Part shown: one piece after another, positions 42,822 through 50,834 of the stretch
Layout of the letters: each line of letters starts with the position of its first letter
How positions within the stretch are numbered: the stretch's first letter is position 1
NCBI GenBank assembly: GCA_030835135.1
Contig: JAUQWO010000046.1
Coordinates: 124,001-188,000 of the forward strand
Direction: 5' to 3'
DNA: 64,000 bases
Origin: Bacteroidota bacterium
GTDB lineage: Bacteria > Bacteroidota > Ignavibacteria > UBA10030 > UBA6906
Made by a program: the position numbers and the translations under genes
Notes under the pieces: model-generated
Databases searched by the model: none
Told to the model about the DNA's origin: nothing
Seen by the model: the letters and a program-made list of their open reading frames with translations, nothing else

Positions 42822-44393
42822 TCATCGCGCGTCCGCCTTCGGCGCGACCACCAGCAGACCGTACTCCACGCTGTCCACGAGCGCACGCCAGCTCGCTTCG
42901 ATGATGTTCGCGCTCGCACCCACGGTGCTCCAGCGGTTCACGCCGTCCTGCATATCGATGAGCACGCGCGTGATCGCCTCGGTGCCATTGTGACTGTCCA
43001 GGATACGCACCTTGTAATCCGCGAGATGGAAGCGCTCGATCGCCGGATAGTGCGGCGCGAGCGCCTTGCGCAGCGCACGGTCGAGCGCGTTCACCGGCCC
43101 GTTCCCCTCGGCGGCGGTGTGCGCAAGCTCGCCCTGCACACGGATCTTCACGGTCGCTTCGGCGAAAGTTCCGCGCCCTTCGCGGTGCTCCACGTTCGCG
43201 ACGTGGTCCACGAGTTCGAAGAGCGGTACGTAGGCCGGGTCCTGGCGCTTGAGCATCATGGCCACGGATGCCTCGGCGGATTCGAACGAGAACCCGCGCG
43301 ATTCGAGCTCCTTGATCTCGGACAGGACGTTGGAGATCGCTGCGTCTTTGTGCCCTTCCAGTCCGTGCTCCTCGGCCTTGGCAGCCACGTTCCCGCGTCC
43401 GGAAAGTTCGGAGACCACGATGCGCATCCGGTTCCCCACCACTTCGGGTTCGCAGTGCTGGTACGACTTCGTGGTGCGGCGCATCGCGGCGACGTGGATG
43501 CCGCCCTTGTGCGCGAAGGCCGATTTCCCGACGAAAGGCAGGTGCTCGTCCGGCGCGAGGTTCGCGATCTCCGCGACGAAGTGCGAAATGTCGGTGAGCT
43601 GCGCCAGATGTCCTGCGGGCAGACAGTGTTCGCCCAGTTTGAGTTCGAGGTCGGCCATCACGGAGATGAGGTTCGCGTTGCCGCACCGCTCGCCGTAGCC
43701 ATTGATCGTCCCCTGCACCTGCGTCGCACCGGCACGCACCGCCGCCAGCGAATTGCTCACGGCGCATTCACCGTCGTTGTGGCAATGGATCCCCAGCTGT
43801 CCCTGGACCCGGGACCGCACGGTACTGACGACGGCCTCCACGTCCCACGGCAGACTCCCGCCGTTGGTGTCGCACAGGATCACCACTTCCGCGCCGCCCG
43901 TGAACGCGGCCTGCACCGTCCGCACGGCGTACGCCGGGTCCTCCTTGTAGCCGTCGAAGAAGTGTTCGGCATCATAGAATACGCGCCGCCCCTGGCCGAC
44001 GAGATGGGCGATGCTCTGTTCGATGATCCGCAGGTTTTCCTCCGGCTCGGTCCGGAGCACTTCGCGCACATGCAGCATGGAGGTCTTCCCCACCACCGTG
44101 CACACCGGCGTCCGGGCATCGAGCAGGGCGATCACATTGGGATCGGTGGCGGGATCGCCACCCACCCGGCAGGTGGAGCCGAACGATGCGATGGCGGCAT
44201 GCTTCCAGTGCATCGCCGCGGCGCGCTGGAAGAACTCCACGTCCTTCGGGTTCGAGCCGGGCCATCCGCCTTCGATGAAGGCCACGCCGAGGTCGTCGAG
44301 CCGCTGCGCGATGCGGATCTTGTCGTCACAGGACAATGAGATCCCTTCGCGCTGGGTCCCATCCCGAAGCGTGGTATCATAGATGCTGATCAT
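42822..44393 (-). CDS. cimA: (R)-citramalate synthase CimA
   Basis: The 523-residue length fits CimA. All catalytic motifs are canonical: YDTTLRDGTQREG at residues 5-17, IEGGWPGSNPKD near 39, the HCHND metal motif in GIHCHNDGECAVSNS near 203, and NGYGERCGNANL near 232, followed by AFAHKGGIHVAA. The C-terminal LeuA_dimer domain runs from about 395. The enzyme condenses pyruvate and acetyl-CoA to citramalate, opening the threonine-independent isoleucine route. AGAGGAG lies 5 nt before the ATG. A structured leader of about 295 nt with its own peptide gene precedes it. Confidence 0.94.
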   Translation of the reverse strand: MISIYDTTLRDGTQREGISLSCDDKIRIAQRLDDLGVAFIEGGWPGSNPKDVEFFQRAAAMHWKHAAIASFGSTCRVGGDPATDPNVIALLDARTPVCTVVGKTSMLHVREVLRTEPEENLRIIEQSIAHLVGQGRRVFYDAEHFFDGYKEDPAYAVRTVQAAFTGGAEVVILCDTNGGSLPWDVEAVVSTVRSRVQGQLGIHCHNDGECAVSNSLAAVRAGATQVQGTINGYGERCGNANLISVMADLELKLGEHCLPAGHLAQLTDISHFVAEIANLAPDEHLPFVGKSAFAHKGGIHVAAMRRTTKSYQHCEPEVVGNRMRIVVSELSGRGNVAAKAEEHGLEGHKDAAISNVLSEIKELESRGFSFESAEASVAMMLKRQDPAYVPLFELVDHVANVEHREGRGTFAEATVKIRVQGELAHTAAEGNGPVNALDRALRKALAPHYPAIERFHLADYKVRILDSHNGTEAITRVLIDMQDGVNRWSTVGASANIIEASWRALVDSVEYGLLVVAPKADAR

Positions 44394-44398
44394 CGCAA

Positions 44399-44525
44399 CT
44401 CCTCTGTGGTGATGTCGCCGCTGTGTTTATGACAACGCATGACCGCCCTGCGCTCACCAGAGGCGAACTGTGCAGTGACCGTGACAGAAGAATCGTGTGG
44501 GGGTGTGCGCTGCCGTCCTCTGGTG
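44399..44525 (-). promoter_or_regulatory. Candidate translational attenuator hiding the cimA Shine-Dalgarno
   Basis: In mRNA order, arm 1 CACCAGAGG (44525-44517) is a perfect 9-bp complement of arm 2 CCTCTGGTG (44463-44455). Arm 2 can instead pair with CACCACAGAGGAG at the cimA ribosome site (44411-44399): six pairs plus three across a 2-nt bulge. The two pairings exclude each other. Arm 1 begins 6 nt after the stop codon of the leader peptide, so a ribosome finishing the peptide would cover it. An unrelated perfect 8-bp hairpin GGAGGCGC/GCGCCTCC lies within the peptide gene (44617-44639). Confidence 0.55.
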
Positions 44526-44531
44526 CTGCTA

Positions 44532-44678
44532 TCAGCCGATGCTATAAATAGACGGCGAGGCCAGCGACAGGGATGGCGCGGTAATTCGGATGATGCTGCT
44601 GGAACGAACAACGCCGGGGAGGCGCTGGGAGCGCGCCTCCGGCCGCAGGAGCGTGGCGTTATGGACGTTGTTCTTCAT
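44532..44678 (-). CDS. Putative leader peptide of the cimA operon
   Basis: A 48-codon frame starts at an ATG about 10-12 nt after the predicted transcription start and ends 6 nt before the first attenuator arm. It contains LL, VV and II doublets (codons 10-11, 23-24, 29-30) and five Ile in all. Ile frequency is above what a high-GC proteome would normally show, while total branched-chain content is only about a quarter. No strong ribosome site precedes it. Position, size and content fit an isoleucine/valine-sensing leader, but the peptide may be chance. Confidence 0.45.
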   Translation of the reverse strand: MKNNVHNATLLRPEARSQRLPGVVRSSSIIRITAPSLSLASPSIYSIG

Positions 44679-44694
44679 GATCGTTACTGCTTAC

Positions 44695-44722
44695 AATATA
44701 CGACTCCGGGGGGCGATGTCAA
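44695..44722 (-). promoter_or_regulatory. Promoter of the cimA operon
   Basis: On the minus strand TTGACA (44722-44717), a perfect -35 box, and TATATT (44700-44695) are 16 nt apart. The predicted start near 44688 gives a cimA leader of about 295 nt. The gap 44394-44731 otherwise holds only the leader peptide and hairpins. The promoter lies just 10 bp beyond the dctM stop. Confidence 0.75.
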
Positions 44723-44731
44723 GAACAAAGA

Positions 44732-46012
44732 TCATTGCACCCCGAACGCCCGTACGAGGAACAGACTGAGTTCCGGCACATAGGTGATGACCAGCAGCGC
44801 CAGCAACAGGATGATCGTGAACGGGATGATCGACCGGACCACGGTGAAAACCGGCGTGTGGAACCGGAGGCTCGAAATGAACAGGTTCAGGCCCACCGGC
44901 GGGGTCAGATACCCGATCTCCAGGTTGGCCAGGAAAATGATCCCGAGATGCACCGGGTTGATCCCGTACGCATTGGCGATCGGGATGATGAGCGGTACCA
45001 CCACGATGATCGCCGAGAAGATGTCCATCATCATGCCCACCACGATCAGGAACACGTTCAGGACCACCAGGAACAGGACAGGACTATCGATGAAGGTCTT
45101 GGTGTATTCGAAGAGCTGCATCGGTACCTCTTCGTCCACCAGATAGTTCGTCAGACCCATGGCGGTCCCGATGATCATCAGGATCGCGCCCACCAGCAGC
45201 ATGCTCTCCCGCATCACGCGCGGCACGTCCGAGAAGAACTTGATATCCTTGTAGACGAAGACCTCGACCACGAGCACGTAGAACGCCGTCACGGCCGCCG
45301 CCTCGGTGGCGGTGAACAGGCCGGTATAGATGCCGCCGATCACCAGGACCGGCAGCGGCACTTCCCATGCCGTGGCCCGCAAGGCAACGAACACCTCGCG
45401 CCAGGAGAATGGGGTCCGCGGCACGCGCTGCGCGATCCCCTGCCGGATGCTGTACGCCCCCAGCGCAAGCACGAGGATGATGCCGGGGATGATACCCGCC
45501 GCGAAGAGCTGATCCACACTGATCTTCGCGATCACGGCATACAGGATCAGCGGCAGACTCGGCGGGAACAGGAGCCCGAGACTCCCGGACGTGGTGACGA
45601 GGCCGAGCGAGAACCGCTCACCGTATTTCTCATTCATCAGGATCGGATACAGCAATCCCCCCAGCGCCACGATCGTGACACCGGAGGCACCGGTGAACGC
45701 CGTGAAGACCGCACAGGTGACCAGCGCAACGACACCGAGTCCGCCGGGGATCCAGCCGAACAGCGCGCGGGAAAGATTCACCAATCGCGTCGGCGCCTTG
45801 CTCTCCGCCAGCATGTAGCCGGCGAACGTGAACAGCGGAATGGCAACGAGCGTCGGGTTGCTGCCGATGCGGTACAACTCCACGATCACCGCGGATGCAT
45901 CGATCTCCTGCGCGGTGAACGCAAGCATCGCCGCCGCGCCGATGATCGTGAACAGCGGTGCGCCGAACAGCGCAAGAAGGACGAAGCCTGCAGCGATCAG
46001 CCATGTCGCCAT
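44732..46012 (-). CDS. dctM: TRAP transporter large membrane subunit DctM
   Basis: The start is the ATG at 46012, two bases after the dctQ stop, giving 426 residues; a longer open frame runs through dctQ in another phase and is not real. The protein has about twelve helices and family signatures: VAIPLFTFAGYMLAES near 58, FTAFTGASGVTIVALGGLLYP near 90-110, SGSLGLLFPPSLPLILYAV near 127, and IFLANLEIGYLTPPVGLNLF near 370. DctM is the ion-coupled translocation subunit, powered by sodium or proton gradients. It is the last gene of tatT-dctP-dctQ-dctM. Confidence 0.93.
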   Translation of the reverse strand: MATWLIAAGFVLLALFGAPLFTIIGAAAMLAFTAQEIDASAVIVELYRIGSNPTLVAIPLFTFAGYMLAESKAPTRLVNLSRALFGWIPGGLGVVALVTCAVFTAFTGASGVTIVALGGLLYPILMNEKYGERFSLGLVTTSGSLGLLFPPSLPLILYAVIAKISVDQLFAAGIIPGIILVLALGAYSIRQGIAQRVPRTPFSWREVFVALRATAWEVPLPVLVIGGIYTGLFTATEAAAVTAFYVLVVEVFVYKDIKFFSDVPRVMRESMLLVGAILMIIGTAMGLTNYLVDEEVPMQLFEYTKTFIDSPVLFLVVLNVFLIVVGMMMDIFSAIIVVVPLIIPIANAYGINPVHLGIIFLANLEIGYLTPPVGLNLFISSLRFHTPVFTVVRSIIPFTIILLLALLVITYVPELSLFLVRAFGVQ

Positions 46013-46014
46013 GC

Positions 46015-46518
46015 TCAGGCACCCCCTTCCGCCGGCGGACGGACGGTCCACCAGCCATGCTCGATCACCTTCAGCCCGAAGTGGAGCATGATCATCACAT
46101 ACCCGGCGGGGATGATGGCCATCGCGGTCCACCCTGGCAGCCCGAGCACAAACTCCCCTCCCGCCTCCATCTCCGCGGTCAGGAACGTCCACGACGCCAC
46201 GGCGAGGTAATAGCACACGATGGTGCCAAAGAGATGCGTGATCGCCGCCGTGCCATGCTTGACGCGCCGCGAGAGGAACTTCGTCAAAGCATCGATGCTG
46301 ATGTGCCGCCCCTCGAATGCTGCCAGGGCACCACCCACGAACCCGGCCCAGAGGACCATGTGGCGCACGATGGTATCGCCCCAGACCAGCCCGGTGCCGA
46401 ACACATTCCGCAGAACGACCTGCGCGAAGGCGAGGAGGACCATGGTGCCGAGAAAGATCACCAGCAGGACCGTCTCGGCCTTTGCCAGGCCCCGGTCCAC
46501 CGCGAGGACATATCTCAT
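46015..46518 (-). CDS. dctQ: TRAP transporter small membrane subunit DctQ
   Basis: The ATG at 46518 shares one base with the dctP stop (TGATG) and has GGAG 9 nt upstream. A GTG one codon earlier is possible. The 167-residue protein has four transmembrane helices with the usual LLVIFLGTMVLLAFAQVVLRN first segment and WGDTIVRHMVLWAGFVGGALA second segment. DctQ pairs with DctM in the inner membrane. It ends two bases before dctM. Confidence 0.92.
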   Translation of the reverse strand: MRYVLAVDRGLAKAETVLLVIFLGTMVLLAFAQVVLRNVFGTGLVWGDTIVRHMVLWAGFVGGALAAFEGRHISIDALTKFLSRRVKHGTAAITHLFGTIVCYYLAVASWTFLTAEMEAGGEFVLGLPGWTAMAIIPAGYVMIMLHFGLKVIEHGWWTVRPPAEGGA

Positions 46519-47555
46519 CACTTTTTGCTCCGCTGGGTGGCACGGAAGTCGGCAACGGCCTTCTCCACGCGGTTCAGGAAATCCTGGTCGTACAGCTTCC
46601 CGACGAGCGACTGCCGCGCCTTCTTCCCCGTGGCGGCGAATTCCTTCAGCATCTTCGGGTCCGCTACCTCCAGCACCGTTACACCATTCCTCCGCATCGT
46701 CTGGATGGCCGCGGCGTTCTCGTCACGGCTCTTGCGCGTGAGCTCGCCCATGTACTTCCGTCCGTTCCGCAGCAGGATCTCCTGCAGGTCCGCTGGCAAC
46801 GTATCGAATTTCTTCTTGGACACCACGACCGCACCCGACGCATCCGCGAGCGGCACGTTCAGCATGTATTTCACGCGCGTGTTCCACTGCAGCGCCACGG
46901 CCGCGAGCGGCGACGTGTAGGCGCCGTTGATCAGGCCGGTCTGCAGCGACGTGAGCACGTCCGTCACCGAGAGCGGGATCGGGCTGATGCCGAGCGACTG
47001 GAACGCGGCGGCGGCGATCGGATCGCCCTCCCACGCCCACATCTTCACGCCATTCATGTCGGCCACGGAACGGACGGGTTTGTTGGTGAGCACGTACACG
47101 AACCCGACCTCGGCCCAGCCGAGGTTCACAAAGTCGTTCTTCGTGAACTCGGCACTGAGTTCGTTTTCGAAGGTCTTCAGGAAGAAGTCCACCTCTTCCG
47201 GACCCTCAAACAGGAACGGGGCGTCATGGATGCGCAGCTTCGATGAGATCTCGCCGACGCCGACGCCGGTGATGCCGGCGCTGTGCAGCTGACCGAGACG
47301 GATCTTCCGCATGACGTCCTTGTCCTCGCCCTGCACGCCGCCGGCGTACAGCTTGAAGCCCAGACGCCCGCCGCTTTCCTTCCGGACCGCGGCGTCGAAT
47401 TCCCGCATGACGTTCAGCCACGTCGTGCCATCGGTGGCCAACGTGGCGAACTTGATGGTGTACTGCTGCGCGGACAGCGGCAGCGCGGTCACGACGGCCA
47501 GACACACCACGGCCATGAACTTCACCACGTTCTTCACTTGGTTATCCTTTCTCAT
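46518..47555 (-). CDS. dctP: TRAP transporter solute-binding protein DctP
   Basis: From the ATG at 47555 (TGATG overlap with tatT) it has 345 residues. A signal peptide spans about 1-30 (ending ALPLSAQ). The mature protein shows the DctP fold: IKFATLATDGTTWLNVMREF at its start, LFEGPEEVDFFLKTF near 120, and the substrate-contact region MNGVKMWAWEGDPIAAAAFQSLG near 168, followed by VTDVLTSLQTGLINGAYTSP. Most DctP proteins use an Arg near this strand to hold a carboxylate, here not obvious (VKMWAW). The ligand may not be a simple carboxylate. Confidence 0.9.
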   Translation of the reverse strand: MRKDNQVKNVVKFMAVVCLAVVTALPLSAQQYTIKFATLATDGTTWLNVMREFDAAVRKESGGRLGFKLYAGGVQGEDKDVMRKIRLGQLHSAGITGVGVGEISSKLRIHDAPFLFEGPEEVDFFLKTFENELSAEFTKNDFVNLGWAEVGFVYVLTNKPVRSVADMNGVKMWAWEGDPIAAAAFQSLGISPIPLSVTDVLTSLQTGLINGAYTSPLAAVALQWNTRVKYMLNVPLADASGAVVVSKKKFDTLPADLQEILLRNGRKYMGELTRKSRDENAAAIQTMRRNGVTVLEVADPKMLKEFAATGKKARQSLVGKLYDQDFLNRVEKAVADFRATQRSKK

Positions 47556-48433
47556 CAAAACAGATCGCCACGGCGATCGATCAGCAGCCGGGCCTTTTTC
47601 TTGGCAAATGCGTTGGCGAGCCGGAACTCAGGGAGGATGTCAATGGAGGCGTGCTCGACCTGCGCCAGGCTCTCGTCGAAGAGGGTCTCGTCGAGCGTCT
47701 GCACCGCGACCGAGCGGGCGAGATACACATACGTCATCAGGAACTTCCCGCCGTTGATGCGCAGCGCGGCATCAAAATGCTTCCGGGCGAGGTCCACATT
47801 GCCGCCCAGCATCTTCGGACGGCTTCCATACAGCGTGCCGAGGAACACATGCGCACCACCATAATAGTAGGTGCTGTCGTGGCGGACCACGAACTCCATC
47901 AGCGCTTCGGCCCGCGGAAGATCCCCGATGGCATCCGGGTTGTTCAAACTCAGATAGATGAAGCTCCCCCATCCGAAGGCCGTCCAGAACGCACCCGGCA
48001 CCAGATCCTTGTCCTTCTTCGCCAGCACCGCCTTCAGATCGTCCACAGTCCCATCCAACGCCTTCGCCACATCCTTGTCCTGGCGGAGGATCCGGAGGCC
48101 GTAGTCCCTCCCGCGGAGATAGAAATCGCGGGCGCGGTCCTGCAACGTATCCTCGAGGTACCCCAGCGCATAGCTGCTGTACCCCTGGCTGCAGAGGGTG
48201 AGCAGGGTGGTGTTGTTGGGATCGCTCTTCAGCATCACTTCCAGCAGCTTGATGTTGCCGGGGAGTGCCTGACCGGCGAAATCCATGTCAGCATCGGAGG
48301 TGATGGCCGAGAACCCGTCATTGACGATGTTGCCGACCGTGGAGACGGCAATGGTCTGCACACACCCGGTGAACAGGAGCATGCCGGAGAGAAGGATGAA
48401 AAGGACAGGACGCATATGGGAGCTCAAAGTCAT
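47555..48433 (-). CDS. tatT: TatT-family lipoprotein of a TPAT (TRAP-associated) transporter
   Basis: The 292-residue protein has a lipoprotein signal peptide with lipobox LFTGC (lipidated Cys near 24). The mature part is helical with repeated tetratricopeptide-like units, for example SQGYSSYALGYLEDT, AFGWGSFIYLSLNNPDAIGDLPRAEALMEFV and GAHVFLGTLYGSRPKMLGGNVDLARKHFDAAL. This matches the TatT component first defined in Treponema (Tp0956), which binds its DctP partner in the periplasm. Being first in the tatT-dctPQM unit fits that role. A TTGCTA/TATATT promoter ends 12 nt before the ATG; a second ATG at 48415 is possible. Confidence 0.87.
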   Translation of the reverse strand: MTLSSHMRPVLFILLSGMLLFTGCVQTIAVSTVGNIVNDGFSAITSDADMDFAGQALPGNIKLLEVMLKSDPNNTTLLTLCSQGYSSYALGYLEDTLQDRARDFYLRGRDYGLRILRQDKDVAKALDGTVDDLKAVLAKKDKDLVPGAFWTAFGWGSFIYLSLNNPDAIGDLPRAEALMEFVVRHDSTYYYGGAHVFLGTLYGSRPKMLGGNVDLARKHFDAALRINGGKFLMTYVYLARSVAVQTLDETLFDESLAQVEHASIDILPEFRLANAFAKKKARLLIDRRGDLF

Positions 48434-48445
48434 GGGAATACGAAA

Positions 48446-48474
48446 AATATACGCAGAAGGGCAGAGTATAGCAA
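48446..48474 (-). promoter_or_regulatory. Promoter of the TPAT transporter operon
   Basis: On the minus strand TTGCTA (48474-48469) and TATATT (48451-48446) are 17 nt apart, with the tatT ATG 12 nt downstream. It is back to back with the response-regulator promoter at 48496-48524. Confidence 0.6.
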
Positions 48475-48495
48475 CACGCGACGGCGCCCCGGCCT

Positions 48496-48524
48496 TTGCA
48501 AATCGCTCAAAAAACCCCTAACTT
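48496..48524 (+). promoter_or_regulatory. Promoter of the two-component system, predicted leaderless
   Basis: TTGCAA (48496-48501), 17 nt, TAACTT (48519-48524), then only 5 nt to the ATG at 48530. Transcription should start at or within the start codon. No Shine-Dalgarno is present. Confidence 0.58.
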
Positions 48525-48529
48525 TTCGC

Positions 48530-49201
48530 ATGCGCATTCTGGTGGTGGAAGACGAGAAAAAGGTGGCGCGTTTCATCCAGCAGGGATTGGAAGAAGAGCA
48601 CTACTCCGTGGATGTGGCCCACGACGGCCTCAGCGGGCTCGCCATGGCCGAAGGACAGTCCTACGACGCGATCGTCCTGGATGTGATGCTTCCCGGCAAG
48701 GACGGCGTGGAGGTGACGCGCGAGCTGCGCGCGAAGCACAAGTCCACCCCGATCCTCATGCTTACCGCCAAGACCTCCACCGAGGATAAGGTCGCGGGAC
48801 TCGACAGCGGTGCGGACGATTACCTCACCAAGCCGTTCGCGTTCGCCGAACTCCTCGCACGCCTTCGCTCCCTGCTCCGCCGCGGAACGCAGGAGAAGAC
48901 CACGGTCCTCTCCCTCGCCGACCTCGTCCTGGACACCGTCTCGCACAAGGCACGCCGCGGCGACCGCGGCATCGAGCTCACCGCGAAGGAATATGCCCTG
49001 CTCGAATTCTTCCTCCGCAACAAGGACCGCGTGCTCAGCCGCACGATCATTGCCGAGCATATCTGGGATTATCACTTCGACACCGGCACGAACCTGATCG
49101 ACGTCTACATCAACCACCTCCGGAACAAGGTGGACACGGGGTTCGAGAAGAAACTCATCCACACCGTTCGCGGCGTGGGGTACGTCATGAAAGAGGACTG
49201 A
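48530..49201 (+). CDS. OmpR/PhoB-family response regulator
   Basis: The start is the ATG at 48530, giving 223 residues; the frame is open far upstream but only as antisense to tatT. The receiver domain has VVEDE at the N-terminus, the phosphoacceptor Asp in IVLDVMLPG near 51, and Lys in YLTKPF near 101. A winged-helix DNA-binding domain follows, with ELTAKEYALLEFFLRN near 152 and the end motif TVRGVGYVM. The partner kinase gene begins 4 bp after the stop. The closest well-known relatives are metal- or envelope-stress regulators such as CusR, but the signal is unknown. Confidence 0.94.
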   Translation: MRILVVEDEKKVARFIQQGLEEEHYSVDVAHDGLSGLAMAEGQSYDAIVLDVMLPGKDGVEVTRELRAKHKSTPILMLTAKTSTEDKVAGLDSGADDYLTKPFAFAELLARLRSLLRRGTQEKTTVLSLADLVLDTVSHKARRGDRGIELTAKEYALLEFFLRNKDRVLSRTIIAEHIWDYHFDTGTNLIDVYINHLRNKVDTGFEKKLIHTVRGVGYVMKED

Positions 49202-49205
49202 GCCG

Positions 49206-50678
49206 ATGGCCTTCATCTTCCGGTCGGTCCGCACCCGCCTCACCCTGTGGTACACGCTCCTCCTCCTCTCCACCCTCGTCGTGTTCGGGATCCTCGCATA
49301 CTACGTCACGGGCGAGACGCTTTCGGAGAACCTCGACTTCTCGCTGCGCGCGGAGGCACGGTGGATGCGCGACTTCATCCAGCCGCAGGCGAGCAAGATC
49401 AAACCGGGGAAGCGCTCCATCGACATGATCCTCAATCCGCGGACGCGCAAGCCGGGACCCATCGCCCCCACGGGTGAGGACAGCCTTGCGGCGGAGTCCG
49501 ACGAGATCTGGAACCAGATCTTCCGGCACAGCCTGCAGAACACGAAGAAGACCTACTTCCAGTTCAGCGATGCCCGCGGCCGGATCCTCCACCGCTCGTA
49601 CAGTCTCGGCACCGACAGCCTCGCGGTGCCGGACACCCTGCAACCGGGCAACATCATGCTCACCACGGTATACCTGAACGGCGAGCCGGTGCGGGTGGCG
49701 GCAACGCGCGACCGCAACTTCACCTACACCGTCGGCTACCCGATCGGAGACCTCCGGGAACTGCTCGACAACCTGTTCTCCATCTTCCTCATCCTGATCC
49801 CGGGCGCCGTGGCGATCTCGGTGTTCGGCGGCCTCGCCCTCGCGAAGAAGGCACTCCAGCCGGTGGATGAGATCGCCACCGCCGCGCGCCGCATCACCGC
49901 CGAGAACCTGGACCAGGTGATCCCGGTCCGCACCGGCGACGATGAGATAGGCCGCCTGACCGTCACGATCAACGATATGATCCGCCGTCTGCACGGCTCC
50001 TTCGCGCAGGTCCGGCAGTTCTCCGCCGATGCCTCCCACGAACTCCGTACGCCGCTGACCGTGGTGCGCGGCGAGATCGAACTCGCCCTGCGCAGCAAGA
50101 AGACCCCGGAGGAATACCGGCGCGTGCTCGAAAGCGCCCTCGAGGAGATACTCCGGCTGACAACGATCATCGACAATCTGCTGACGCTTGCGAAGGCGGA
50201 GCAGGGACTCACGCAGCCGAATTTCTCCGCGGTGGACCTGAAGGATCTGGTGGAGGAACTCTACGAGGACAGCACGATCCTCGCGCAGTGGAAGCACATC
50301 ACGGTCTCCCTCGAGTCGCTCTCCTCCATGACGATCGTGGGCGACCGCGTCCGCCTGCATCAGCTGTTCCTGAACCTGATCGACAACGCGATCAAGTATA
50401 CGCCGGAAGGCGGTGCCGTCGTGCTTGCGATGGAACGGAAGAACGGCGCCGCCGTTTTCAGCGTGCGCGATACCGGCATCGGCATCCCGGCGGAAGACCA
50501 GGGGAAGATCTTCGACAGGTTCTACAGGGTGGACAAGGCCCGCTCACGCGAGCTCGGGGGCACGGGACTCGGACTCTCCATCGCGAAGTGGATCGTGGAG
50601 CTGCACCGCGGGACCATCACGGTGACAAGCGAGCCGGGCGTGGGGTCGACGTTCGTGGTGCGTTTGCCGCTGGGGTGA
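49206..50678 (+). CDS. Membrane sensor histidine kinase with HAMP domain
   Basis: The 490-residue protein has a first helix near 12-35 (LWYTLLLLSTLVVFGILAYYV), a periplasmic sensor of about 145 residues with no recognised domain, a second helix near 185-208, and a HAMP linker (LQPVDEIATAARRITAENLDQ). The phosphorylated His lies in ASHELRTPLTVVRGEIELAL near 280. The ATPase domain has LIDNAIKYTPEGG (N box), DTGIGIP (G1) and GTGLGLSIAKWIV (G2). It pairs with the response regulator 4 bp upstream. A strong hairpin follows at 50706-50756. Confidence 0.95.
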   Translation: MAFIFRSVRTRLTLWYTLLLLSTLVVFGILAYYVTGETLSENLDFSLRAEARWMRDFIQPQASKIKPGKRSIDMILNPRTRKPGPIAPTGEDSLAAESDEIWNQIFRHSLQNTKKTYFQFSDARGRILHRSYSLGTDSLAVPDTLQPGNIMLTTVYLNGEPVRVAATRDRNFTYTVGYPIGDLRELLDNLFSIFLILIPGAVAISVFGGLALAKKALQPVDEIATAARRITAENLDQVIPVRTGDDEIGRLTVTINDMIRRLHGSFAQVRQFSADASHELRTPLTVVRGEIELALRSKKTPEEYRRVLESALEEILRLTTIIDNLLTLAKAEQGLTQPNFSAVDLKDLVEELYEDSTILAQWKHITVSLESLSSMTIVGDRVRLHQLFLNLIDNAIKYTPEGGAVVLAMERKNGAAVFSVRDTGIGIPAEDQGKIFDRFYRVDKARSRELGGTGLGLSIAKWIVELHRGTITVTSEPGVGSTFVVRLPLG

Positions 50679-50705
50679 AGGACAACGACGAAGGAATGAA
50701 CGACG

Positions 50706-50756
50706 GAGGCCCCGGACCATGTGCTCGTACGATCCGAGCACACCGTCCGGGGCCTC
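50706..50756 (+). terminator. Strong stem-loop terminator after the two-component system
   Basis: GAGGCCCCGGAC pairs perfectly (12 bp) with GTCCGGGGCCTC. Inside lies a second 7-bp stem GTGCTCG/CGAGCAC with a 7-nt loop, separated by a 3x3 internal loop. A short TCTCTT follows. It sits between convergent genes and may serve both. The rest of 50679-50834 shows nothing else. Confidence 0.65.
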
Positions 50757-50834
50757 TCTTATGGTATCCTGGAGCACGCTGACGAGCGCCTTCTCCCCAT
50801 CGCCTGCTTCCCTCTCCCCGCTCCCGTGGTTCTC

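Noticed and set aside
44439-44783. Plus-strand open frame of 114 codons in the cimA leader region
   Set aside because: It lies antisense to the promoter and hairpins and shows no protein-like composition.
44732-46555. A single 607-codon frame covering dctM and dctQ
   Set aside because: dctQ is encoded in a different phase with its own four helices; the extension is out-of-frame sequence and DctM starts at 46012.
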